DNA of 64,000 nt from Lysobacterales bacterium (GCA_019634735.1 JAHCAT010000006.1:62001-126000), one strand, 5' to 3'; shown: positions 1 to 8,735, counted from the stretch's first letter. Notes: generated from the sequence alone by a model not told the origin. Numbers and translations are program-made.

Positions 1-2
1 CC

Positions 3-2192
3 GGCAGCGCGGCGATCGCGCTGGCGGTGATGCTGCCGGCGGCGTTCTGCGCCGGCCTGGTGCTGCCGCTGCTGACCAGCGCCGCGTTGCGCGCCGGCGC
101 CGGCGAGGGCGGCATCGGCCGGATCTACGCGGCCAACACGCTGGGCGCGGTGGCCGGCGTCGCGCTGACCGTGGCGGTGCTGGTGCCCTGGCTGGGCCTG
201 GCCGGCGCGGTGATCGCCGCGGCCCTGCTCGATGCGGCGCTGGGCATCGCCCTGCTGCGCGCGGCGCCCTCCGGCCTGTCCGGCCGCCAGGTGCTGGCAC
301 TGGCCGGCGTGCTGGCGCTGGCCCTGCTGCTGGCGCTGGGCCCGGGCCGGCCGGACCCGCGGGCGCTGGCCTCGGGCGTGTTCCGGCACGGCCACGCGCG
401 CCTGGACGCGGCGGTGACGGTGGACTTCATCGAGGACGGTCGCACCGCCACGGTGGCGCTGTACCGGCAGGGCAGCGTCGCCACGGTGGCCACCAACGGC
501 AAGCCCGATGCCGCGCTGCAGCTCGACCCCGACGGCACGCCGACCGGCGACGAGCCGACCATGCTGCTGCTGGGCGCCCTGCCCCTGCTGGTGCATCCGG
601 CGCCGGCGCAGGTGGCGGTGGTCGGCTGGGGCGCCGGGCTGTCCACGCACACCCTGCTGGGCTCGCCGCGGCCGGTGCAGGTGGCGACGGTGGAGATCGA
701 GGCGGCGATGGTGCGCGCGGCGCGCGGCTTCGGCCAACGCGTCGCGCGCGCCTACGACGACCCGCGCTCGGTGACCCACATCGACGATGCCCGGACCTTC
801 TTCAGTGCCGCCCGGCAAGGCTGGGACGTGATCGTCTCCGAGCCCTCCAACCCCTGGGTGAGCGGCGTCGCCGCGCTGTTCACCCGGCAGTTCCATGCCC
901 TGCTGGCGCGCCACCTGGCCGAGCACGGCGTGCTGGTGCAGTGGCTGCACACCTACGAGCTGGACGACGCCCTGCTGGCGACCATGGTCGCCGCGCTGCT
1001 CGAGGTCTTCGCGCACGTCGAGGTGTACGTGGCGCACAGCAGCGACCTGATCCTGCTGGCCTCGAAGCAGCCGCTGTCGGCGCCGGATTTCGCGCGCCTG
1101 GACAGCGCCGTGCTGCACGCGGAGCTGGCGCGGGTGGGCCTGGCCGGCACGGCCGACATCGCCCTGCGCCGGCTCGGCGATGCCCGCCTGCTGCATGGCC
1201 TGGTCGCCGCCGCCGGTGCGGTGCCGCATTCGGACTTCCATCCGGTGGTCGCCCTGCAGGCGCCGCGCGCGCGCTTCACCGGCGCCCATGTCGAACTGCT
1301 GCCGGCACTGGCCGCCACCGGCTTGCCGGTGCTGGAACTCACCGCCGGCCGCCAGCCGGTCGGTCTGGCCGCGACGCCCGCGTGGGACCCGGACAGCCAG
1401 GGCGTGGTCAACCACTGGCAGGCGCGCGACGTGCGTTCCGGGATGCTGGCCGGACATGACGTCGCACAGCGACGCGCGCATGGCACGGTGGATCCGCCCG
1501 CGGACGTCGCGGTGGATGACGGCGCGCCCCTGCGCCTGCGGCTTCCTGCCCGGCATGACGATCGCCAGCCGCTGGTGCTGGGCCAGGTGCATGTCCTGAA
1601 GGGCGGCTGGCCCGATCCCGGCCAGCCCGACGCCCTGCCCCGCTGGCTGGAAGCGCTGGCCGTGATCGGCGAATACACCCTGGGCCACCTGCCTGCCGCC
1701 GACCTTGAGCCGCTGTGGCAGGCGCCGGTGTGGCTGCCCGCCGGGGAGGCGCCGCCGCAGGTCGCCGCCGTACTGGCCGCCTATGCGGCGATCGCCGCCC
1801 GCGACCTGCCGGCGATGCGGCCGCGGGCGGATGCGGCGCTGCAGGCCCTGGACGCGGCGATGCCGGCGGACAACGATTCATCGGCCGCGCCGGCGGCGCT
1901 GGCCCGGCGCGACGGCGGTGCGGAACCGCTGGCCGTGCTGCAGGGCGACGCGGAGGTCGCGTCCCGGACCGAGGCCGGCCCGGCAGTGGGAGGCGCCTCC
2001 GGCGGTCCCGTCCCGACCGTTCCCGCCCTGCTGCGCGAGCACCTGCAGCAGGCCGCCATCCTTGCCGCCCTTGCCCTGGGCGACCGCGCCGACGCCCGCC
2101 AGCGCCTGGAGCGCCTGGACGCCCTCGCCCCGCCCAGCCACGAATACGCCATGGTGCGCCGCTACCTGCACGCCCTGGCCACCCTGCCCTGA
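3..2192 (+). CDS. Spermidine-synthase-like protein with N-terminal membrane domain (5' partial)
   Basis: The reading frame is open from the window edge, so the N-terminus is missing; the GTG/ATG near 27-30 lies inside a membrane segment and is not taken as the start. The first roughly 110 visible residues are hydrophobic helices. A Rossmann-type aminopropyltransferase/methyltransferase domain follows, with VVGWGAG (nucleotide-type loop), the acidic EIE strand, DDARTFF and SEPSNPWVSG, the last typical of spermidine-synthase-like proteins fused to a transporter-like membrane part. The last 280 residues are Ala/Pro-rich and I do not recognise them. True spermidine synthesis is not shown; many such fusions have unknown substrates. 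No partner gene is visible downstream, where repeats begin at once. Confidence 0.75.
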   Translation, partial: GSAAIALAVMLPAAFCAGLVLPLLTSAALRAGAGEGGIGRIYAANTLGAVAGVALTVAVLVPWLGLAGAVIAAALLDAALGIALLRAAPSGLSGRQVLALAGVLALALLLALGPGRPDPRALASGVFRHGHARLDAAVTVDFIEDGRTATVALYRQGSVATVATNGKPDAALQLDPDGTPTGDEPTMLLLGALPLLVHPAPAQVAVVGWGAGLSTHTLLGSPRPVQVATVEIEAAMVRAARGFGQRVARAYDDPRSVTHIDDARTFFSAARQGWDVIVSEPSNPWVSGVAALFTRQFHALLARHLAEHGVLVQWLHTYELDDALLATMVAALLEVFAHVEVYVAHSSDLILLASKQPLSAPDFARLDSAVLHAELARVGLAGTADIALRRLGDARLLHGLVAAAGAVPHSDFHPVVALQAPRARFTGAHVELLPALAATGLPVLELTAGRQPVGLAATPAWDPDSQGVVNHWQARDVRSGMLAGHDVAQRRAHGTVDPPADVAVDDGAPLRLRLPARHDDRQPLVLGQVHVLKGGWPDPGQPDALPRWLEALAVIGEYTLGHLPAADLEPLWQAPVWLPAGEAPPQVAAVLAAYAAIAARDLPAMRPRADAALQALDAAMPADNDSSAAPAALARRDGGAEPLAVLQGDAEVASRTEAGPAVGGASGGPVPTVPALLREHLQQAAILAALALGDRADARQRLERLDALAPPSHEYAMVRRYLHALATLP

Positions 2193-2313
2193 CCGGCACC
2201 CGACCCGCGTCGTATTCCCCCAGGCCGAGCACCACTGGCCAGTCCGGCTCACCTGGCCAGGCGCGCGCCGACCCCGCGACGGCAGCACACGTCTCCCCTC
2301 CCCCACCTGGGGA

Positions 2314-2695
2314 CCTGATTAGCGTCGTGTCTCAGCCCGCTGCCAGGCGGCTTTACGTCAGTGCGACGACACCGCACTTCTCCCCTCCCCCGCCTGCGGG
2401 GGAGGGGCGGGGGAGAGGGTTGCCCGGGCCAGCGCGCGCCGCTGGACCAGCAACGATGCAGATCATGGCAAGCCCCGACCCTCTCCCCCGGCCCCTCTCC
2501 CACAGGGAGAGGGGAGCACAGCGCGCTGCGGTCACCGAACACCGGGTCCTGGTCCTTGGTCCCAGATCCTGAGCTGAGACACGACGCTAATCAGGTCTCC
2601 CGAAGGGAGAGGGGAGCACAGCGCGCTCCGCTCACCGAGCACCGAGTCATTGTCGTCGGTCGGAGATCCTGCACTGAGACACGACGCTAATCAGG
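2314..2695. repeat. Element bounded by 22-bp perfect inverted repeats, with an extra right-end copy
   Basis: The 22-mer beginning CCTGATTAGCGTCGTG at 2314-2335 is repeated as its exact reverse complement at 2574-2595, and again in that orientation at 2674-2695. The 2314-2595 unit therefore looks like a small non-coding element with terminal inverted repeats (MITE-like), and 2596-2695 looks like a partial tandem copy of its right part. A decayed right end lies at 8712-8733 (two mismatches). No gene is visible inside. The whole gap 2193-2868 holds only this element, the 240-bp repeat within it, and the second repeat family at 2703-2823. Confidence 0.7.
2361..2600 (+). repeat. Dispersed hairpin repeat R1, copy A
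   Basis: About 240 bp shared with 8498-8735 and, inverted and partial, with 51493-51645. It contains two strong hairpins: C4TC5GC facing GCG5AG4 (12-bp arms) near 2392-2417, and CCCCTCTCCC-ACA-GGGAGAGGGG near 2494-2516. Between them is a conserved core with GCAACGATGCAGATCATGG. The G-rich arm (G5-A-G4-C-G5-AGA-G3) also fits a G-quadruplex pattern. There is no credible reading frame; ORFs across it are by-products of low stop density. Confidence 0.75.
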
Positions 2696-2702
2696 ACCTG
2701 GG

Positions 2703-2823
2703 GAGGCCGGGGAGAGAGACCTCTGCAGCTCGCCGCGCTGCCGGCTTGTGACCCCGAACCGGGGCGGGCTGTCGACCGCCGGGGCGCTTTGTGCCCCAAA
2801 TAATGCGTAGCTAACGCACTGAT
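2703..2823 (+). repeat. Dispersed repeat R2, copy 1
   Basis: About 120 bp, starting at GAGAGAGACCTCTGCAG, passing through a CCGAACCGGGGCGG core and GCTGTCGACCG, and ending near GCTAACGCACTGATT. It matches, in inverted orientation, the sequence at 10427-10545. Both copies sit between genes and have no coding potential. The repeat lies between the R1 element and the 3' end of the diguanylate cyclase gene. Confidence 0.65.
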
Positions 2824-2868
2824 TATACATAGGTTCCCGGGTAGGTCCACCCCAGGCTGCGCAGGCTC

Positions 2869-3924
2869 CTAGCGTTCCTTGGCCTGGTACATCAGCGCGT
2901 CGGCCTCGGACAGCAGGTCGTCCAGGTCGGTGTGCTGGTCTGCCCTGTAGCGGACGACGCCGCAACTCGACTGCAGGGCATAGCCGGGGCTGCGTTCCTG
3001 GTTGAACTCGGCGACCGCCACCTGCACGCGCAGCAGCAGGTGATCGGCGATGTCCTCGTCGGCCGGCGTCAGCAGCACGGCGAACTCGTCGCCGCCCAGC
3101 CGACCGATCACGTCGGCCTGGCGGAAGCTGCGCTGCAGGATGGCGGCGAACTCGCGCAGCGCGCGATCGCCCTCGGCGTGGCCATAGCCGTCGTTGATCG
3201 GCTTGAACTGGTCGAGGTCGAAGAACAGCAGGCAGGCCGGCTGCTCCATGCGCTGGCACAGGCTGAGCGCGTGCCTGGCAAGCAACCCGAAACCGCGCCG
3301 GTTCAGCAGACCGGTCAGCTCGTCGGTCTGCGCCATGTAGGCGCTGGTCAGCTCCTGTTCGGCGATGCAGGCCAGATCGTCGAGCAGGGTGGCATCCTCG
3401 TCGCTGAGGGTGCGCGGCTGGGTGTCGATCAGGCACAGGGTGCCGACGCGCTGCCCGCCCGGCGCCTGCAGCGGCCGGCCGGCATAGAAGCGCACGTACG
3501 GTTCACCGGTGACCCCGGACATGTGCGCGAAGCGCGGGTCCAGCCGGGCGTCACGCACCACCAGGGTCTCCTGCTTCTCGATGGCGACCGAGCAGAACGA
3601 TTCCGAGCGCGGTGTCTCCTCGCCCTCCAGGCCCTGGCGGGACTTGAACCACTGGCGGTCGGCGTCGACCAGGGTGACCAGGGCGATCGGCACGTCGAAC
3701 ACCCGCCTCGCCAGCCGGGTGATGCGGTCGTAGCGGTCTTCGGGCGGGGTGTCCAGCAAGTGCAGGGCGCGCAGGGCGGCGAGGCGGTCGGCCTCCTGCG
3801 CGCGGTCGAGCTCGGCGGGATTCACGGCGGCTGGCTTCAGTCGGGCGACCCGGGCGTCTGTGCGCCCTGGGACGGAGGACAGCGACCCTAGCCGCATTGC
3901 CAGCGCGGCATTGCAAACTTTCAT
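2869..3924 (-). CDS. Diguanylate cyclase with GAF sensor domain
   Basis: Predicted to make cyclic di-GMP from two GTP in the cytoplasm; there are no membrane segments. Residues 64-190 form a GAF domain of the type found in GAF-GGDEF proteins (LVTLVDADRQWFKS, SFCSVAI). Residues 198-350 are the GGDEF domain, starting at DELTGLLNRR. The active site is GGDEF at 277-281, and an inhibitory I-site RQAD at 268-271 sits five residues before it, so both catalysis and product inhibition look intact. The start is uncertain: the listed ATG has no clear ribosome site and an in-frame ATG follows at codon 10. A 13-base motif at the listed start is shared with the pilB leader. Confidence 0.9.
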   Translation of the reverse strand: MKVCNAALAMRLGSLSSVPGRTDARVARLKPAAVNPAELDRAQEADRLAALRALHLLDTPPEDRYDRITRLARRVFDVPIALVTLVDADRQWFKSRQGLEGEETPRSESFCSVAIEKQETLVVRDARLDPRFAHMSGVTGEPYVRFYAGRPLQAPGGQRVGTLCLIDTQPRTLSDEDATLLDDLACIAEQELTSAYMAQTDELTGLLNRRGFGLLARHALSLCQRMEQPACLLFFDLDQFKPINDGYGHAEGDRALREFAAILQRSFRQADVIGRLGGDEFAVLLTPADEDIADHLLLRVQVAVAEFNQERSPGYALQSSCGVVRYRADQHTDLDDLLSEADALMYQAKER

Positions 3925-4032
3925 GAACGCCGTTCAGGACGGCGTCAGTCGCCGAGCACCCCGCCACACCCGGCGGGGCGCCACCCTCCTCCGACCGCCG
4001 AGGCGACAGGGATCCGATCGACCCCCGCCCCC

Positions 4033-4352
4033 TCCCGAGTCCCGAGTCCCGAGTCCCGAGTCCCGAGTCCCGAGTCCCGAGTCCCAAGTCCCAAGTCCCA
4101 AGTCCCGAGTCCCGAGTCCCGAGTCCCGAGTCCCGAGTCCCGAGTCCCGAGTCCCGAGTCCCGAGTCCCGAGTCCCGAGTCCTGGTCCCTGGTCCCTGGT
4201 CCCTGGTCCCTGGTCCCTGGTCCCTGGTCCCTGGTCCCTGGTCCCTGGTCCCTGGTCCCTGGTCCCCGGTCCCTGGTCCCCAGTCCCTGGTCCCCGGTCC
4301 CTGGTCCCCGGTCCCTGGTCCCCGGTCCCCGGTCCCCGGTCCCCAATCCCAA
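4033..4352 (-). repeat. Heptamer tandem array behind the TIG-domain gene
   Basis: About 320 bp made almost wholly of 7-bp units. On the plus strand the blocks run CCCGAGT, a few CCCAAGT, CCCGAGT again, then CCCTGGT, then mixed CCCCGGT/CCCTGGT. The array ends directly against the stop codon of the minus-strand gene at 4353. Read in that gene's direction it is GGGGACC, GGGACCA and GGGACTC, that is G-runs of three or four every seven bases. The period is not a multiple of three in effect, so long ORFs through it encode artificial 7-residue repeats. The whole gap 3925-4352 is this array plus about 100 bp of leader for the cyclase gene. Confidence 0.9.
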
Positions 4353-5633
4353 TCAGCCGCGCCGAACCACCACACCGGCCAGCAGCAGCACCGAAAGCGC
4401 CAGCAGCAGCAGTGCCCACGGGCTGTCGACCGGCACCGGCGTCACTGCCGCCGGCGGCGGCGGCTGGGTGCCGGTGATGACGGTGAAGCCGTTGACCAGG
4501 GTCGAGGTCAGTCCGGCCGGCGCCTGGGTGCCGGTGACATTGCGCGGTCCCGGGGTGGCGCCGCCGGCGATCGCCAGGGTGGCCGTCGCGGTGGTCGCGT
4601 TGACGATGACCAGGCTGCCGACCGTGATGCCGGCGCCGAAGTCGAAGGTGGTGCCGGGCTGGAAGCCGAATCCGGTGATGGTCACCGGCACGCTGGTGCC
4701 GGCGCTGCCGCTGGCCGGGTTGACGGAGCTGACGTTGAACTGGGTGATCGGCGGGATGTCGCCGAACGAGGTCGACGCCTGGATGGCGATCGTCGCGCCG
4801 CCCGGCAGGCTGCGGTTCCACTGCAGGGCGGCGCCGTTGTCCAGGCAACCGGCGGCCAGGGTGTTGCTGAGCTGGCTGCTGCCGATCTGGCCCCAGACCG
4901 TGCTGTAGCCGTTGCCGCTATAGAAATCCGCCGGGGTCTGCGGGATGTAGAGGATGGTGTAGGTGCCGCCGGCGCCGGCCGGGGCGTCGGCGGGCGGGCA
5001 GGTCTGGCCGCCGACCGACCCGGAGACCGGCTCGCGGAACGGCACGCCGCTGTCCGAGCTGGCCAGGTAGATGTCGCCGCCCAGGTAGACCTGCGCGCTG
5101 AGGTTGGCGCCGCCGGTGTTGGCCAGGCTCAGCCGCTTGGTGAAGTAGTTGTTGCCGTTGACGTACTCCACCACCTGGGTGACGTTGATGTTCTGCCCCG
5201 GCAGGCTGCCGGTGACCGTCACCCGGAACGGATCGGCGGCGCTGCCGCTGCCGGCGACCGCGCTGATCGCCGGATTGGAGAAGGTGGTGTACGGGCCGAT
5301 CGCCCCGGTCGCACTGCCGGCCGGGTGGTTGCTGAAGTCGGGCGCGAACAGGGTGCCGCCGACGCGCACGAACCAGCCCATGTCGGCGGTGTCGGCGCCG
5401 GAATTGGACGGGTAGATCTGGCCCTGGCCGGGGATGTCGGCGTTGAATACCTGGAACGACTGGTCGGCGCCGACGTGGATGGTCAGCGGCGTGCCGTTGA
5501 TGACGCGCACCACGGGCGCGGGGCCGCCCTGCAGCGTGGCGGGTGAGGTCGACTTGGCCAGGGCCAGGCCGGCGGCGCCGGTCAGGGCAAGGCCGAGGGC
5601 GGCCAGCAGACGGAAGCGGGTGGAGTGGAACAT
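4353..5633 (-). CDS. Secreted IPT/TIG-domain protein with C-terminal sorting-like tail
   Basis: 426 residues. A signal peptide covers residues 1-26 (LLAALGLALTGAAGLALA). A secreted region of unknown fold follows, rich in Gly, Ser and Thr, and then an IPT/TIG immunoglobulin-like domain at about 300-385 (SVNPASGSAGTSVPVTITGF). The C-terminus has VPVDSPW, a hydrophobic stretch ALLLLALSVLLLAGV and a final VVRRG. That tripartite ending resembles IPTL-CTERM and related sorting tails, with VPVDSPW in place of the usual IPTLSEW. It is probably exported and processed or anchored at the outer surface; this is inferred. The ribosome site CAGGGAG precedes the ATG. A palindrome lies 56-74 bp upstream. Confidence 0.8.
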   Translation of the reverse strand: MFHSTRFRLLAALGLALTGAAGLALAKSTSPATLQGGPAPVVRVINGTPLTIHVGADQSFQVFNADIPGQGQIYPSNSGADTADMGWFVRVGGTLFAPDFSNHPAGSATGAIGPYTTFSNPAISAVAGSGSAADPFRVTVTGSLPGQNINVTQVVEYVNGNNYFTKRLSLANTGGANLSAQVYLGGDIYLASSDSGVPFREPVSGSVGGQTCPPADAPAGAGGTYTILYIPQTPADFYSGNGYSTVWGQIGSSQLSNTLAAGCLDNGAALQWNRSLPGGATIAIQASTSFGDIPPITQFNVSSVNPASGSAGTSVPVTITGFGFQPGTTFDFGAGITVGSLVIVNATTATATLAIAGGATPGPRNVTGTQAPAGLTSTLVNGFTVITGTQPPPPAAVTPVPVDSPWALLLLALSVLLLAGVVVRRG

Positions 5634-5688
5634 GGACGGACTCCCTGTGAAATGGACAGGCGCGCGGACCGAAAAGACCGGCGTTCTA

Positions 5689-5707
5689 CTTCGAACGTGA
5701 TTCGAAG
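5689..5707. promoter_or_regulatory. Palindromic operator-like site upstream of the TIG-domain gene
   Basis: CTTCGAA-CGTGA-TTCGAAG: perfect 7-bp arms with a 5-bp spacer, 56 bp upstream of the start codon at 5633. The position and symmetry suit a dimeric repressor or activator, but I do not recognise the regulator. The rest of the gap 5634-5964 shows no other clear signal. Confidence 0.35.
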
Positions 5708-5964
5708 GTCGCGACTGTCACGGCGGGGCGAATTGCCGCCAGATCCCGCCCCGGGCGTCCGCCCACCGGGGGCAGGGGACCGTGCTCGGGTGGAGACGCG
5801 GCGGCACCTCCACCTGCCCACAAGGCCTTTCCCGGCGCGGCCGGGAGCCTGCGGACTGCCTCTAGGCGGTCAAGGCCTATCATTGCGCAGTCGCCGGTCG
5901 TCGGCCGGCCCCGCCCGATTGCCGGGACGTGTCCTCGGCAGCGCGGCCCCGAGTCGAGGCGTGG

Positions 5965-6381
5965 ATGACCGCAATGTCGATCCGGAAGGAACTGGCGGGC
6001 GCCGTGACTTTTTTCGTCGTCATGCTGGGCGCGACGCTGGCGCTGGCGTTCCTGCTGCAGGGATTGGCCAGGCCAACGGTGCCCGAGGCCCTGGCGATGG
6101 CAGGGGTGGCGGTGCCGCTGGCCAGCGTCGTCGGCTGGCGCCTGCTCGGCACCTCCTGGCCGGTCCAGGCCGCGGCCCTGGCCAGCTATCTGCTTTTCCA
6201 CTGGTGGGCGGTCCTGACCCTCCTGACCGCCGCCGCGGCGCAGGCCGTCCCCAGCTTCCGCTTCCCCATCGTGCCGCTGGCGAGTCCCTCCGCGGCGCTG
6301 CTGCACCTGGGCCTGCCTTTCCTGGCCCTGGCCGCCACGCGTCTGGCCCTCGCGGCGCGCAGGGGATCGTTGGCGGGTTGA
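5965..6381 (+). CDS. Small integral membrane protein, unknown function
   Basis: 138 residues from the ATG at 5965 (preceded by GAGG); alternatives are GTG 5929 and ATG 5974. The protein is mostly hydrophobic, with about four membrane-spanning segments (VTFFVVMLGATLALAFLLQG, MAGVAVPLASVVGW, ALASYLLFHWWAVLTLLTAA, LLHLGLPFLALAATRLALA) and a basic C-terminus. I do not recognise a family. Hydrophobic periodicity and codon bias support a real gene over chance. It stands alone between the TIG-domain gene and rhlE. Confidence 0.6.
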   Translation: MTAMSIRKELAGAVTFFVVMLGATLALAFLLQGLARPTVPEALAMAGVAVPLASVVGWRLLGTSWPVQAAALASYLLFHWWAVLTLLTAAAAQAVPSFRFPIVPLASPSAALLHLGLPFLALAATRLALAARRGSLAG

Positions 6382-6715
6382 GCCGTCGATGCACGGCGCC
6401 AGGGGCGCCGGCCCGGTGCAGACAACCTGAACCGCCCGCGCGCGGCGGGCTGGCGCCGGGGCGGCGCTGCCCCTATGCTGCGCCCCGCAAGTTGCGCCGT
6501 TTTCCGACTTTCCTCCTGGCCCGCGACCGCCCGGCCCCTGCCCCGCAGGTGCCCCGGCCCGCCGTCCTGCCGATCGGTTGCCGTCGCCCGCCCGCCCCGG
6601 ACGCTTCGTCCGCGGCGTGTACGACCCAACGGGGTTCCGTGGTGCGGCGTTGAAGGAACGCCCCGGTCCCCTCGCCCGCCAACCTGGCGCGGCGTCTATC
6701 GACAAGGACTGAACC
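6382..6715. other. Leader of rhlE without recognisable elements
   Basis: 334 bp, very G+C-rich. The only signal I can defend is the ribosome site AAGGAC about 7 bp before the rhlE ATG at 6716. No convincing promoter hexamers or hairpins are seen. Confidence 0.4.
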
Positions 6716-7915
6716 ATGCGTTTCGACGACCTCGGGCTGCTGCCCGAACTCATCCGTGCCCTGGCCGACCAGGGCTACACCGACCCGACCCCGGTGCAGG
6801 CCCAGGCGATCCCGCCGGCGCTGGCCGGCCAGGACCTGCTGGCCGCCGCGCAGACCGGCACCGGCAAGACCGCCGCCTTCGCGCTGCCGCTGCTGCAGCG
6901 CCTGTCCGCCCTGCCCCGGCAGCCCGGCCAGACCCGGCCGCGCGCCCTGGTGCTGACCCCGACCCGCGAGCTGGCCCTGCAGGTCAACGAGAGCCTGCGC
7001 GCCTACGGCAAGCACCTGCGCCTGAAGACCGCCGTGATCTTCGGCGGTGTCGGCATGCAGCCGCAGGTCGACGCGCTGCGCCGCGGCGTCGACATCGTGG
7101 TGGCCTGCCCGGGCCGCCTGATCGACCACATGGGCCGGCGCAGCGTCGACCTGTCCGGGATCTCGATCCTGGTGCTGGACGAGGCCGACCGCATGCTCGA
7201 CATGGGCTTCCTGCCGGCGATGCAACGGGTCCTGGCCGCACTGCCGCGGCAGAACCGCCAGACCCTGCTGTTCTCGGCGACCTTCCCGGAGCCGATCAAG
7301 GCTCTGGCCCGCGAGTTCATGCGCAGCCCGGCCGAGGTCCAGGTGGCGGCGCGCAACAGCGTCGCCGCCACGGTCAGCCACCGCGTGCACCCGGTCGACG
7401 CTGCGCGCAAGCGCGAGCTGCTGCTGGAGCTGCTCAGCCGCGACAGCCGCAGGCAGACCCTGGTGTTCGCCCGCACCAAGCACGGCTCGGACAAGCTGGC
7501 GAAGTTCCTGGAGGCCAGCGGCCTGCGCTGCGCGGTGATCCACGGCAACAAGAGCCAGAACGCCCGCACCCGCGCACTGTCCGACTTCAAGGCCGGCAAG
7601 GCGACGATCATGATCGCCACCGACATCGCCGCGCGCGGCATCGACATCGACCAGCTGCCGGTGGTGATCAACTTCGAGCTGCCAATGGTGGCCGAGGACT
7701 ACGTGCACCGGATCGGCCGCACCGGCCGGGCCGGCGCCGAGGGCCAGGCGATCTCGCTGGTCTGCCCGGAGGAGTCCTCGCAGTTGCGCGACATCCAGCG
7801 GGTGATCGGCCGCGACATCGAGCAGGCGCTGGTCGCCGGCTTCGAGCCGCACCAGCCGCTGCGCCTGGATGGCCGCGCCCCCAGCCAGCCGGCGCGCCGC
7901 GCCGAGTGGCGGTAA
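6716..7915 (+). CDS. rhlE: ATP-dependent RNA helicase RhlE (DEAD-box)
   Basis: 399 residues. It unwinds short RNA duplexes, probably in ribosome assembly and RNA decay. All DEAD-box motifs are visible in order: Q motif PVQAQAIP, motif I AQTGTGKT, TPTRELALQ, GGVGMQ, PGRLIDH, motif II DEAD, motif III SAT, VFARTKHGSD, motif V TDIAARGIDI, and motif VI HRIGRTGR. The catalytic core is complete. The protein stops at RRAEWR, soon after the core, whereas RhlE proteins usually carry a basic Gly/Gln-rich tail; such residues appear downstream in another frame (7902-8016). Confidence 0.93.
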   Translation: MRFDDLGLLPELIRALADQGYTDPTPVQAQAIPPALAGQDLLAAAQTGTGKTAAFALPLLQRLSALPRQPGQTRPRALVLTPTRELALQVNESLRAYGKHLRLKTAVIFGGVGMQPQVDALRRGVDIVVACPGRLIDHMGRRSVDLSGISILVLDEADRMLDMGFLPAMQRVLAALPRQNRQTLLFSATFPEPIKALAREFMRSPAEVQVAARNSVAATVSHRVHPVDAARKRELLLELLSRDSRRQTLVFARTKHGSDKLAKFLEASGLRCAVIHGNKSQNARTRALSDFKAGKATIMIATDIAARGIDIDQLPVVINFELPMVAEDYVHRIGRTGRAGAEGQAISLVCPEESSQLRDIQRVIGRDIEQALVAGFEPHQPLRLDGRAPSQPARRAEWR

Positions 7916-8283
7916 CGGCCAGGCCCAGGGGCAGCGCGGCGAACCGCCGGCGGGGCACCGGCCAGCCCCGCGCGGGCGGGTCGGGACGCGCCGGCCAGCT
8001 CGGCGGCCGTACGGGCGCTGGCCGTGACGGCCAGTCCGGCAGCACCCAGTGGCCGCGCTGGCGAAGCCGGTGGCGCGGCGCGAGGGCCAGCCGGGCAAGC
8101 GCCGCAGCAGTGGCCCGCGGCCATGCCGGTGCAGGCCGTGGCATGACCGGCGCCGGCCGACCGGCGGCCGCGGCGGCGACCGCACCGCCGCCTCGCCGCA
8201 CCGCAGATCATGGCAAGCCCCGACCCTCTCCCCCGGCCCCTCTCCCACAGGGAGAGCGCCGCCGCGCGCCGCGTCCGGGGGCC

Positions 8284-8382
8284 TAGGGAGCCGGGACCCG
8301 GGACCCGGAACCGGCACCGGCACCGGAACCGGAACCGGAACCGGAACCGGAACCGGCACCGGGGACCGGGGACCGGGGAACA
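8284..8382 (+). repeat. Short tandem array of GGGACCC / GGAACC units
   Basis: Starts with 7-bp units (GGGAGCC, GGGACCC, GGGACCC), shifts to 6-bp units (GGAACC, GGCACC) and returns to 7-bp GGGGACC at the end. It is related to the heptamer arrays elsewhere in the window and is G-rich in the rhlE direction. Confidence 0.8.
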
Positions 8383-8497
8383 GTACGCCTGGGCTTCAGA
8401 CGGCGTTGCGCTGGGCCTCAGGTGCCGCCCTTCGCGGCAACTGATCGGTGCTTGCCGCCTCCAGCGTGGCTCGCCATCTGCCAGACGCGGACGGTCG

Positions 8498-8735
8498 GTG
8501 CGACGACACCGCACTTCTCCCCTCCCCCGCCTGCGGGGGAGGGGCGGGGGAGAGGGCTGCCCGGGCCAGCGCGCGCCGCTGGACCAGCAACGATGCAGAT
8601 CATGGCAAGCCCCGACCCTCTCCCCCGGCCCCTCTCCCACAGGGAGAGGGGAGCACAGCGCGCTCCGCTCGCCGACCACCGAGTCCTGGTCCTCGGTCTC
8701 CGATCCTGGGCTGAGACACGGCGCTAGTCAGGTCT
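8498..8735 (+). repeat. Dispersed hairpin repeat R1, copy B
   Basis: Nearly identical to 2361-2600 over the two hairpins and the central core, and also in the following GAGTCCTGGTCC part, ending in a decayed terminal motif CTGAGACACGGCGCTAGTCA. It lacks the left inverted repeat seen at 2314. A truncated fragment lies just upstream at 8205-8258. Confidence 0.75.

Noticed and set aside
4033..4352. CRISPR array
   Set aside because: Units are 7 bp with no spacers.
3749..4848. Long frames with 7-residue peptide repeats (SRVPSPE, GTRDQGP) across 4033-4352
   Set aside because: They are translations of the heptamer array in each frame; three units make 21 bases, so every frame gives a 7-residue repeat. 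Gene evidence on the other strand is stronger.
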